Source: Campylobacter gastrosuis
GTDB lineage: Bacteria > Campylobacterota > Campylobacteria > Campylobacterales > Campylobacteraceae
Assembly (NCBI RefSeq): GCF_030249845.1
Contig: NZ_JANURM010000016.1
Location: 1 to 41,734 of the forward strand
Length of the DNA stretch: 41,734 nt
Direction of reading: 5' to 3'
The translations under genes and the position numbers were made by a program. The notes below the pieces were generated by a model. That model saw only the letters and a program-made list of their open reading frames with translations, searched no databases and had not been told where the DNA came from. Shown piece after piece: positions 18,192-25,218 of the stretch (positions are counted from its first letter, which is position 1; each line of letters begins with the position of its first letter).

Positions 18192-18824
18192 TCACTCCTT
18201 CTTGAAATTTAGTGTTAATCCGCCTTTAATGTTGTTTATATCAATGCTATCGCTAATTAATGCGTAACTTGCACCCCTTAAATCAAGCTCTAATCTAGCC
18301 ACTGGGCTATCTTTTTGGATAAGCTCTATTTGATTTAGATTATCATCATAAAGCCTGATTAATGCTAGCCACTCGCTACTTTGTGTGGGTGTGATGATTA
18401 GTTTTGTTGCGTTGTTTAGGTTTATAAAATAGCTAGAATTTGCCCTATCAAGCACGACTGGTTCGTTAAATTTTGGCTCTAAGATGGCAATTTTTAAATT
18501 TCTAGCGTCAAGCGTAAAGTCAAAAACATCTGGACTTTTTGCGATATTTGAAATTTTTATGCCGTGTTTTATGAAATTTGCGTAAATTTTATTTAAATCA
18601 AGGCTCTTATCTCGCCAAAGATTTAGTGAGTAAAAAAATGGCTCGTTTGAAAATTCATTGATAAATGCGACCCTTGCGTTTATCTCATCTAGGCTTAAAT
18701 TTATCGCTTTTACTAAAAGCGTCTTTGAGTTTGCGTTTTTGGCATTAAAATTTAGCGTTACAAACTCGCTTGAAAATGCAAAACCAAGCAAAAACAAAGT
18801 AAGAATTACTGCCCTTTTTACCAC
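18192..18824 (-). CDS. Conserved periplasmic protein (Cj0151c-like)
   Basis: The 210-residue protein starts with a signal peptide (MVKRAVILTLFLLGFAFSSEF, cleavage near residue 18-19). The mature part has repeated beta-like stretches (FDFTLDARNLKIAILEPKF, SYFINLNNATKLIITPT, ASYALISDSIDINNI) and no enzyme motif. Position between the RodZ-like gene and the aminotransferase matches the hypothetical periplasmic gene I recall from C. jejuni. It overlaps the upstream gene by seven bases, so it is translationally coupled. The function is unknown. Confidence 0.8.
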   Translation of the reverse strand: MVKRAVILTLFLLGFAFSSEFVTLNFNAKNANSKTLLVKAINLSLDEINARVAFINEFSNEPFFYSLNLWRDKSLDLNKIYANFIKHGIKISNIAKSPDVFDFTLDARNLKIAILEPKFNEPVVLDRANSSYFINLNNATKLIITPTQSSEWLALIRLYDDNLNQIELIQKDSPVARLELDLRGASYALISDSIDINNIKGGLTLNFKKE

Positions 18825-19795
18825 GATTTACCGCCATTTAAAGATAAAAATTCATCGTAATTTAAAAAGCGAATTTCGCCATCTTTTACCAAAAATCTAG
18901 CCGCTCTGCCCGGATCAAAGCTCTTATCTTCGCCGTTGATTTTTAGCACGATATTGCCGTTGCCACAAGCTATTAGCATTTCGTTTGATAAATTTAGCTC
19001 ATACTCTTTTTGTGTGGTTAGCGATGTTTTTTTGCCATTTTTTAGGTCAATCACGCCAAGCCAAACCTTGCCTTTTGGCACGATTAAAGCGGTGCTACCC
19101 TTTGCCACAAAAGTGCCTATTTTTGGGGCTTCATCGGCTTTTATCTCCGGTGTTTCTTGCGTGGTTGTTGCATTTACTTCATCGGTTTTTATTGTGATTT
19201 GTGTTGTGTTTTGCTCGGCTAAATTTTCATCTTTATTTAAGATATTTTGTAGCTGTTTTGTTGGCTCTAATGAGATTACAAAGCTTAAATTTTTATCATT
19301 TTGAGTGCTGTTTTCATCAAAAATGCTGATATTTTTACTCACCTCTTTTACGACGCTTGCGTCTGAGTAGGTCGCGCTTCGGTTTTTATCCTCAAAGATG
19401 TTTGGAATTTGCTCAATATATTTATGAGCGTCAAAAAAATATGAAGCGATGATAAAACCAACGATGATGATAAGCCAAAGTAGCCAACCAAGCGAGTTGC
19501 CAGATAGTCTTGCGTGGTGTCCGTTTGGCGTATAGACCTCAAATTTTGGGCTGACACTCGCCTTTGCTGCTTCGCTTGTTTTATGCTCTTTGCAAAACTG
19601 GTTGTATTGCTCCAACCACTCGCTTAAATCAAGGCTGTATTCACGCTGTAAAATTTTAATGTATCCAGCGACATTGACACGCACGAGTTTTTCATAGTCT
19701 TTGTCTATTATGTATTGCAAAAATTCAGGCTGAATATGGGTCTTTCTGGCGACCTCTTTTAATCCAACGTCCTTTAAAATATTTAAATCATTCAT
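18818..19795 (-). CDS. RodZ-like membrane protein with N-terminal helix-turn-helix
   Basis: The 325-residue protein has a cytoplasmic helix-turn-helix (residues about 5-60: LKEVARKTHIQPEFLQYIIDKDYE, then the YIKILQREYSLDLSEWLEQY helix), one membrane helix (about 102-121), a long low-complexity linker rich in Asn, Thr and Glu, and a C-terminal beta domain (about 235-325: GSTALIVPKGKVWLGVIDL) like the RodZ/DUF4115 periplasmic domain. RodZ links MreB to the cell-wall machinery. The architecture supports such a role in this helical genus, but the HTH is divergent, so the call stays at RodZ-like. It overlaps genes on both sides by 7-8 bases. Confidence 0.75.
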   Translation of the reverse strand: MNDLNILKDVGLKEVARKTHIQPEFLQYIIDKDYEKLVRVNVAGYIKILQREYSLDLSEWLEQYNQFCKEHKTSEAAKASVSPKFEVYTPNGHHARLSGNSLGWLLWLIIIVGFIIASYFFDAHKYIEQIPNIFEDKNRSATYSDASVVKEVSKNISIFDENSTQNDKNLSFVISLEPTKQLQNILNKDENLAEQNTTQITIKTDEVNATTTQETPEIKADEAPKIGTFVAKGSTALIVPKGKVWLGVIDLKNGKKTSLTTQKEYELNLSNEMLIACGNGNIVLKINGEDKSFDPGRAARFLVKDGEIRFLNYDEFLSLNGGKSW

Positions 19796-20468
19796 TTATA
19801 ATCCTGTCGCAAATTATCGCAAACGCAACGCTTACATTAAGCGAGTCAAAGTCGTTTTTTAGCCTTATGCCAATGCACTCATCGGCTTTTTGGGTGGCTT
19901 TATTTGGCAGTCCCTCGCCCTCGCTACCCATTAAAAGTGCGATTTTATCTTTTAATTTTATCTCGCTCACGCTTTTACCGCCTTTTGCTGTGGCATAAAT
20001 GCCAAAACCGACCTGTTTTAGCTCATTTATAAGGCTAAGTCCGTCATCAAAAACGGCTATTGGCAGCTCATAAGCAGCTCCGCTACTGGTGCGTAAAACG
20101 CCCTCTACATTTACATTTTTAGCCACTAGCACGATGCCTTCACAACCTAGTGCGTAGGCTGAGCGAACGATAGCGCCGATATTGCCCACATCGCTAACCC
20201 CCCAAAGCAGAGCGATGAAATTTAGCTTTTTTAGCTCACTAACATCGGCAAATTTAAACTCGCTAACCTTGGCTAAAAATCCCTGATGATTACCGCCGTG
20301 AGCGAGTGCCTGTGCCTTTTGGTTATCAATGCGTAAAATTTTCACTCCAACACGCGCAATACGTGAAAATAACGCCTTATCGCACTCTTTTGCAAGATAA
20401 ATTTCTTCTATCTTTTTTGGGTGCTTGTCTAAAATGTGTAAAAATAGCTGTTTTCCGTAAATTATCAT
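19788..20468 (-). CDS. SpoU-family RNA 2'-O-methyltransferase (RlmB/TrmH type)
   Basis: The 226-residue enzyme has the N-terminal substrate-binding domain (IYGKQLFLHIL, GNHQGFLAKV) and the knotted SPOUT domain with motif 1 NIGAIVRSAYALG, motif 2 LLMGSEGEGLP and motif 3 SLNVSVAFAII. The GNHQGF segment resembles the GxHQG motif of RlmB, which modifies G2251 in 23S rRNA, so an rRNA target is more likely than tRNA. Its stop overlaps the RodZ-like gene start by eight bases. It is slightly shorter than E. coli RlmB (243). Confidence 0.9.
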   Translation of the reverse strand: MIIYGKQLFLHILDKHPKKIEEIYLAKECDKALFSRIARVGVKILRIDNQKAQALAHGGNHQGFLAKVSEFKFADVSELKKLNFIALLWGVSDVGNIGAIVRSAYALGCEGIVLVAKNVNVEGVLRTSSGAAYELPIAVFDDGLSLINELKQVGFGIYATAKGGKSVSEIKLKDKIALLMGSEGEGLPNKATQKADECIGIRLKNDFDSLNVSVAFAIICDRIINE

Positions 20469-20503
20469 CTCGTGATGATAGCAAAAAGCAAGTAAAAACT
20501 AAC

Positions 20504-21316
20504 TTATTTTATTATTTTATTGTAGATTTTTTTGACATCTTCGCCAGTTAATTTACTTAGCAATTTTGCCTTGATTTTGGGTGGAATTTCTAATTGATTT
20601 ATGTCATCAATCGTGATTTTTTGTGTGCTTAAATTTTGACTTTTATCAACGACAACACACCATTCGCCGTTTAAATTTGCATTTTTTAACTCATCTAGCA
20701 GGGCTTTTGGGGTATTTTTAAACTTTGCTTCAAATTTTTTTGTCGCCTCTTTTATGGCAAAAATTTGCCTATTTTCATCAATTTTTAAAATTTCATCAAT
20801 CAGCGAGGTTATGCGTTTTGGGCTCTCATAAATCACGCAAGGATAGGCGTTATTTAGGGCGTTTTGGATTGCGGCGGCTCTATCTTTGCCGGTGTTTGGC
20901 AAAAACCCCAAAAATGTAAATTCTTTATCCACCAAACCACTTGCGACGACTGCTAAGAGTGCTGCGTTTGCTCCGCTTAAAATTTCATACTCAATGCCGT
21001 TTTTTAAAGCGTATCTAACCAAACTAACGCCGGGGTCGCTAATACCTGGCATCCCAGCGTCGCTTATGTAGGCGACATTTTTGCTAAAAAAATCGGCGTC
21101 TAAATTTTTAAAAAACTCACTCTCATTGTGCGTGTGAAGTGAGATGAAATTTTTAATTTTAATACCCGCATTAAAGCGTTCGTTTAATAGATTTATTAGG
21201 GATTTGCTAACTCTTGTATCCTCGCAAAGTGCTATCTCGCAATCACGCAAAATTTCAAGCACGTGAAGCGAGATATCCTTTAAATTGCCTATTGGCGTGG
21301 GGATAAAATATATCAA
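20504..21316 (-). CDS. rsmI: 16S rRNA (cytidine1402-2'-O)-methyltransferase RsmI
   Basis: The 270-residue enzyme has the tetrapyrrole-methylase-type fold. PTPIGNLKDISLHVLEILR opens the protein, then EDTRVSKSLIN, LHTHNES, VAYISDAGMPGISDPG and the SAM-site SGANAALLAVVASGL are all canonical RsmI motifs. KRITSLIDEI and EATKKFE follow. Length fits the family (about 275-285). It begins three bases after rpmE on the same strand, an arrangement shared with C. jejuni as I recall it. Confidence 0.96.
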   Translation of the reverse strand: MIYFIPTPIGNLKDISLHVLEILRDCEIALCEDTRVSKSLINLLNERFNAGIKIKNFISLHTHNESEFFKNLDADFFSKNVAYISDAGMPGISDPGVSLVRYALKNGIEYEILSGANAALLAVVASGLVDKEFTFLGFLPNTGKDRAAAIQNALNNAYPCVIYESPKRITSLIDEILKIDENRQIFAIKEATKKFEAKFKNTPKALLDELKNANLNGEWCVVVDKSQNLSTQKITIDDINQLEIPPKIKAKLLSKLTGEDVKKIYNKIIK

Positions 21317-21319
21317 ATT

Positions 21320-21520
21320 TTATTTTAAAGCGTATTTTTTCTTAAATTTCTCAACCCTACCAGCGCTATCTACGATTTTTTCGCTACCGGTGAAAAATGG
21401 GTGGCACTCAGAGCAGATATCAACTCTGATTTCGCTTTTGTTTGAAGCTGTTTTAAATGTGTTTCCACAAGCACAAGTTACAACGCACTCAACGTATTCT
21501 GGGTGGATCTCTTTTTTCAT
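21320..21520 (-). CDS. rpmE: 50S ribosomal protein L31 (zinc-binding type)
   Basis: The 66-residue protein is a full-length L31: [35 protein letters not shown] and [10 protein letters not shown]. The Cys residues in CAC and CSEC form the zinc site of the C+ type, so the copy should need zinc. The ribosome site AAGGAAAG is just upstream, and a TATAAT lies 48 bases before the ATG. Confidence 0.98.
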   Translation of the reverse strand: MKKEIHPEYVECVVTCACGNTFKTASNKSEIRVDICSECHPFFTGSEKIVDSAGRVEKFKKKYALK

Positions 21521-21568
21521 AATCTTTCCTTTTTGGTGTTTTATAAGCTATAATTTAGGTAAGGCGTG

Positions 21569-21574
21569 ATTATA
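21569..21574 (-). promoter_or_regulatory. -10 box upstream of rpmE
   Basis: TATAAT preceded by TG lies in the 71-base gap between rsmE and rpmE, 48 bases before the L31 start. It is probably the promoter for rpmE-rsmI and the genes downstream. No -35 hexamer is seen. Confidence 0.6.
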
Positions 21575-21591
21575 CATTAACAAATATAAAT

Positions 21592-22245
21592 TTAGGCTAA
21601 AAATTTACTAGCAACAGCGGTTATGGCAGTTTGTGATTTTAGGATATTTTTGCTTTTTAGCCCAAAACTACGCTTGATTTTAGCCACCTCATCACTGCTA
21701 AAACCACCCTCAGCACCGATAAAAAGTAGCTCATTTTTATAATTTTCTAAACTTTCGCCGTCAAAATTTATCATCGCAACGTTGTTATAATTTGCCAAAA
21801 ACTCATCAACGCTTTTATAAATTTCAAACTCCATTAAACTATCTCGCCCGCACTGCTCACACGATAACGCACAAATTCGCCCAAATCGCTCTAAATCTAG
21901 CCTAAAATCGCCCTGTGAAAATTTCGTATAGACAAAGATTAATTTGCCAACTCCAAGCTCGTTTAAAAATGGCAGGGTTTTTTCAATCGTTTTTGGATCA
22001 ACAACAGCCCAAGCCACGCTAAAATCGTAACTCTCACGCTCATTTAAACTAGCAAAAACAAGCTCTAAATCGGCACTTTTTCGCTCAATTTGCCTAATCT
22101 CATAAAGGTATTTTTTGCCGTCTTTTAAATTACGGACTTCAAGTCTATCGCCGACCTTAACTCGCCTTGCCTTTAAGTGCAAAAACGGCTCATTTTGCAC
22201 CAAAAGTCGCTCATCGCCAGCGTTTTTATCGTATAAAAATTGCAT
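21592..22245 (-). CDS. rsmE: 16S rRNA (uracil1498-N3)-methyltransferase RsmE
   Basis: The 217-residue SPOUT enzyme has the PUA-like N-terminal domain (HLKARRVKVGDRLEVRNLKDGKKYLYEI) and the knotted C-terminal domain (KLIFVYTKFSQ, ALSCEQCGRDSLMEFE, FIGAEGGFSSDEVAKI, LKSQTAITAVAS). GAEGGFS and the ending LxxxTAxxA are family signatures. It is short compared with E. coli (243) but normal for Campylobacter. Its ATG overlaps the stop of the membrane-protein gene (TAATG form). It is the last gene of the moaA-queE-queD transcription unit. Confidence 0.95.
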   Translation of the reverse strand: MQFLYDKNAGDERLLVQNEPFLHLKARRVKVGDRLEVRNLKDGKKYLYEIRQIERKSADLELVFASLNERESYDFSVAWAVVDPKTIEKTLPFLNELGVGKLIFVYTKFSQGDFRLDLERFGRICALSCEQCGRDSLMEFEIYKSVDEFLANYNNVAMINFDGESLENYKNELLFIGAEGGFSSDEVAKIKRSFGLKSKNILKSQTAITAVASKFLA

Positions 22246-22649
22246 TAGCTAAGCCCTGCAAAAAGTATTAAAAAAATCTCTGCAATGCCCTGAAAAAGAG
22301 CAAATTTTCTAAATTTAACTAGCTCTTTTTGCCGTGCGTAAATTTTTAGCCGTTTAAAGCCGACCGCACTTAGGGCGATTAGTAAAATAACAGCTAAAAT
22401 CATACGCAAAACTCGCTCTGAAACGCCAAAATTTAGGGCAGTTAAAAGCAAAAGTCCGCTAAAAACGATGACTGCTAAAATGGCGTGATAAATTGGCAAA
22501 AAATAGCGAATTCTTAGCACGTAATTTTTGGTGTTTAGCCCAAACTGCGTGAGTATGAGATAGATAGCAACTAGCGTTAAAAGCAGGTGCATCATCCCGC
22601 TGTGAATTGGCAGGACTTGTGCGTAAAGTGGGGCTAGGTTTTCGTTCAT
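22245..22649 (-). CDS. Small integral membrane protein (Cj0157c-like)
   Basis: The 134-residue protein has four predicted membrane helices (residues about 18-36, 50-70, 80-97, 112-132) with basic loops such as GFKRLKIYARQKELVKFRK. There is no enzyme motif. The start overlaps the preceding small lipoprotein stop (ATGA), and its stop overlaps the rsmE start. Position matches the hypothetical membrane gene I recall next to rsmE in C. jejuni. Function unknown. Confidence 0.75.
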   Translation of the reverse strand: MNENLAPLYAQVLPIHSGMMHLLLTLVAIYLILTQFGLNTKNYVLRIRYFLPIYHAILAVIVFSGLLLLTALNFGVSERVLRMILAVILLIALSAVGFKRLKIYARQKELVKFRKFALFQGIAEIFLILFAGLS

Positions 22650-22831
22650 TGTCCGCCCTCAATTACCGGCTCTGGTGGGAAATTTTCATCAATAGTCGTG
22701 TTTGTTTCGCTTTGTGAGATTGGCACATCGGCTGGGATTGTTTCGTTTTGCTCCACGATTTGTGGCTTTTCATCGCTACACGCGCTAAAAAATAGCACAA
22801 AAAGCGTGAGAATTTTAAAAATTTTAGCCAT
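22646..22831 (-). CDS. Small lipoprotein
   Basis: The 61-residue protein has a lipoprotein signal (MAKIFKILTLFVLFFSAC, lipobox FSAC with the acylated Cys at 18) and a short acidic, Pro/Thr/Glu-rich tail (QNETIPADVPISQSETNTT) that looks unstructured. In C. jejuni, as I recall, the gene at this position encodes a lipoprotein annotated as haem-binding. Here no CxxCH or other haem motif is present, so either it is a different protein or that part has been lost. It is coupled to queD and to the membrane-protein gene by one- and four-base overlaps. Confidence 0.7.
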   Translation of the reverse strand: MAKIFKILTLFVLFFSACSDEKPQIVEQNETIPADVPISQSETNTTIDENFPPEPVIEGGQ

Positions 22832-23412
22832 TAAACGTCCTTTGGATTTACTATTTCATCTTTAAATTTTATCTTTTCAAAGAGTTTTTTATCCTCCCAT
22901 TCGCTAATTATCGCTTCTGAAAAGATGATTTCATTTAGATTTATCTCGCCCATTTTAGCGTTATAAGCGTCCTCTTTAAAGCACTGGGCGTAGCCGGTGT
23001 CGGTTTCGTGGATTATGACGCTGTGAATTTTTACATCTCTTTCGCCGTTTTGCATTTTTGTGGCACTTAATAGCCTATCAATGATGACAAAAAATATCCT
23101 GCAAAACTGCTCAGCAGAGGGATTTAAAGGGATTTCTATCCAACGCTCTGAGTGCTTTTTTAGGTCATTTTTATACTCATCATTGTCGCCTGAAAATATC
23201 GTCGTGGCGTGGTCAAAGCTGTCAATTATGCACTTAATGCCTTGCTTCATCAGCCCAAAATCATAAACCATACCAGCGTTATCAAGGTAGTTTGAGCTTA
23301 GCAAAATTTCAGCCTTGTAGCTGTGTCCGTGAATGCTAGTCCTGCACCTTTTTGAGCTACAATCCCTAACGATATGTGCATTTTCAAATTTAAACATTTT
23401 TCTAATAATCAT
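22831..23412 (-). CDS. queD: 6-carboxy-tetrahydropterin synthase QueD
   Basis: The 193-residue enzyme converts dihydroneopterin triphosphate to 6-carboxytetrahydropterin, the first committed step to queuosine. The zinc and catalytic residues are visible: FENAHIV (first His), RCRTSIHGHSYKAEI (catalytic Cys and the HGH pair), GMVYDFGLMK, and FDHATT. A conserved IIHETDTGYAQCF closes the active site. It is longer than E. coli QueD (121), as in other Campylobacter. Start and stop overlap queE and the lipoprotein gene by one base (TAATG). Confidence 0.93.
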   Translation of the reverse strand: MIIRKMFKFENAHIVRDCSSKRCRTSIHGHSYKAEILLSSNYLDNAGMVYDFGLMKQGIKCIIDSFDHATTIFSGDNDEYKNDLKKHSERWIEIPLNPSAEQFCRIFFVIIDRLLSATKMQNGERDVKIHSVIIHETDTGYAQCFKEDAYNAKMGEINLNEIIFSEAIISEWEDKKLFEKIKFKDEIVNPKDV

Positions 23413-24158
23413 TAAACACCCTCTTTTTTATCCCAAAGTCTAATGTGAAGCCTGTCCGAGTAGCAAAAGCCCCTAGCTATCGCCATTTGTGCTACTTTTA
23501 AGGCGTTTTTTTCAAGCTCTTTAATATCAGCTCCCATTGGCATTAGCCAGACCTCATTTTGTGCGATTTTTAAAATTTCATCTATTTGATTTAACTCGTT
23601 TTCATCGCCACGAAGCACGAATTTATAAAAGCTGTCCGCATTTTTAACTATCTGCCTAATCGCCTGTGCTTTTATGCGTTTTGCTCTGCTTTCGCCGCTA
23701 TTTTCTAGCTTTACACTCATTGCAAAAATGCACTTTTTATAAATGCTAAATTTGGTAAAATCAACATTTATCGTGGCGTTTGTTTCAAACTGGACGATGA
23801 AATTTTGCTTAATTAAACGCTCTAAAACTTCAAGCAAAATTTCATTTTTGTGATGAATTAACGGCTCTCCGCCAGTAATTACAATCATCGGTTTTGCGTT
23901 TAAATTCTCGCATTTTTGATAAATTAGGCTCATAATCTCATCGGCACTTTTATACTTTTTAGCACTAAAATGCGACTTAAAAACTGCCCTAATTGTATCA
24001 CAACCAGTTAAAATTTCATTCGTTTTTGGCGATTTTTGACTTACATTAAAGCCGGAGCAGTTTAGGTTACACCCAAAAAGGCGGATAAAAATGGCTAAAC
24101 GCCCCTGAAATTTACCCTCGCCTTGAATGCTTAAAAAACTCTCAACAATTTCAAGCAT
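23412..24158 (-). CDS. queE: 7-carboxy-7-deazaguanine synthase QueE (variant Cys motif)
   Basis: The radical SAM enzyme ring-contracts carboxytetrahydropterin to 7-carboxy-7-deazaguanine. The start chosen is ATG 24158-24156 ([22 protein letters not shown]), which overlaps the moaA stop as TAATG and gives 248 residues; a longer frame from 24218 would overlap moaA by 61 bases. SIQGEG and TGGEPL are canonical. The iron-sulfur Cys are unusual: C30-x3-C34 is followed by an insertion, and the third Cys is C53 in TGCDT, so the motif is Cx3Cx18C rather than Cx3Cx2C. Neighbours queD and moaA are consistent with a pterin/queuosine unit. Confidence 0.9.
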   Translation of the reverse strand: MLEIVESFLSIQGEGKFQGRLAIFIRLFGCNLNCSGFNVSQKSPKTNEILTGCDTIRAVFKSHFSAKKYKSADEIMSLIYQKCENLNAKPMIVITGGEPLIHHKNEILLEVLERLIKQNFIVQFETNATINVDFTKFSIYKKCIFAMSVKLENSGESRAKRIKAQAIRQIVKNADSFYKFVLRGDENELNQIDEILKIAQNEVWLMPMGADIKELEKNALKVAQMAIARGFCYSDRLHIRLWDKKEGV

Positions 24159-25126
24159 TAGCCACCCGTTTGATAAAACGCACGGCTTGAAGTTTCGTTT
24201 TTCTCGCCAAGCTCCCACTTGTTTTTCTCAGGTTTATTTGCTAAAACCTTGCGTAAAATTTCACTAGCCCCCACAATATCGCCCTTTCTAACGGCGTCTT
24301 TGATACTCATTGCGTCTTCAAAATAAAGGCAAGGGATTAAAAAACCCTCGGCAGTTAGGCGAATTCTATTGCAACTCTCGCAAAAATCGTGCTTGTGCGG
24401 ATCAATAATGCCAAATGTGTAGCCATCATTTAGTGTGTAAAGCGAAGCCGGTGCATTTGGCAATTTCTCATCTTTTTTAAACTCGTATTTTGAAGCGATT
24501 ATGCTTAAAATTTCATCTGATTTTAGCCCTTTTAGCTCATCGTTTGCGTGGTGGTTCTCCATATATTCAATAAATCTAATCTGGCAATTTTTAAATTTTG
24601 CAAATTCCAGTAGATTAATGATCTCATCATCATTTACGCCCTTTAAGACAACGGTGTTTAGCTTAACCTTTAATCCCGCATCAAGTGCCGTCTCAAATCC
24701 AGCTAAAACTTCGTGCAGGACGCTTTTTTGAGCGATTTGCTGCGCGACTTTTGGCTTTAAGCTATCAAGCGACATATTTATGCGTTTTAGCCCAGCGTCT
24801 TTTAAATTTTTTGCGTAGTGGCGAAGCATAAAGCCATTTGTCGTAAGGGCTAAATCAATATCTGGCTTGTAGTCGTTTATCATCTTTATAAACTGGTCTA
24901 AATCCTTACGCAAAAGTGGCTCTCCGCCAGTTAGGCGAATCTTTTTCACACCGCTATCAATGCAGACCTTAACAAACAAAAACAGCTCTTCAAAACTGAG
25001 CAAATTCTCCTTTGGTACCCACTCAAATGGGGTCTTTGGCATACAATATTTACAGCGAAAATTACAACGCTGAGTGACTGAAATACGCAGATAATCAACA
25101 ACTCTGCCGTGTGCGTCTATTAGCAT
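24158..25126 (-). CDS. moaA: GTP 3',8-cyclase MoaA
   Basis: The 322-residue radical SAM enzyme makes the first intermediate of molybdenum cofactor synthesis. The N-terminal cluster C21-NFR-C25-KY-C28, the LTGGEPLLR motif, and the C-terminal second cluster [18 protein letters not shown] are all present. The protein ends in the Gly-Gly dipeptide that MoaA inserts into its own active site. It is the first gene of a chain of overlapping genes running to rsmE. The start has a weak GGGAG site. Confidence 0.97.
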   Translation of the reverse strand: MLIDAHGRVVDYLRISVTQRCNFRCKYCMPKTPFEWVPKENLLSFEELFLFVKVCIDSGVKKIRLTGGEPLLRKDLDQFIKMINDYKPDIDLALTTNGFMLRHYAKNLKDAGLKRINMSLDSLKPKVAQQIAQKSVLHEVLAGFETALDAGLKVKLNTVVLKGVNDDEIINLLEFAKFKNCQIRFIEYMENHHANDELKGLKSDEILSIIASKYEFKKDEKLPNAPASLYTLNDGYTFGIIDPHKHDFCESCNRIRLTAEGFLIPCLYFEDAMSIKDAVRKGDIVGASEILRKVLANKPEKNKWELGEKNETSSRAFYQTGG

Positions 25127-25158
25127 TTTCTCCCTTTTTTAAACAACCTTTTGCCATT

Positions 25159-25204
25159 ATAGGCTAAAATTTTTAAAATTGACTAAAAATTTCAGCCTAT
25201 TTTT
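25159..25204. terminator. Long AT-rich hairpin between autotransporter and moaA
   Basis: The inverted repeat ATAGGCT-A-AAATTTTTA / TAAAAATTT-C-AGCCTAT has a 17-bp stem including one mismatch or wobble position and an 8-nt loop. It is the only strong structure in the 92-base gap after the autotransporter stop. A T5 tail follows on the plus strand, but on the minus strand (the direction of the gene) there is none, so the terminator call is tentative. Confidence 0.45.
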
Positions 25205-25218
25205 GGCGTTTGTGAAGT

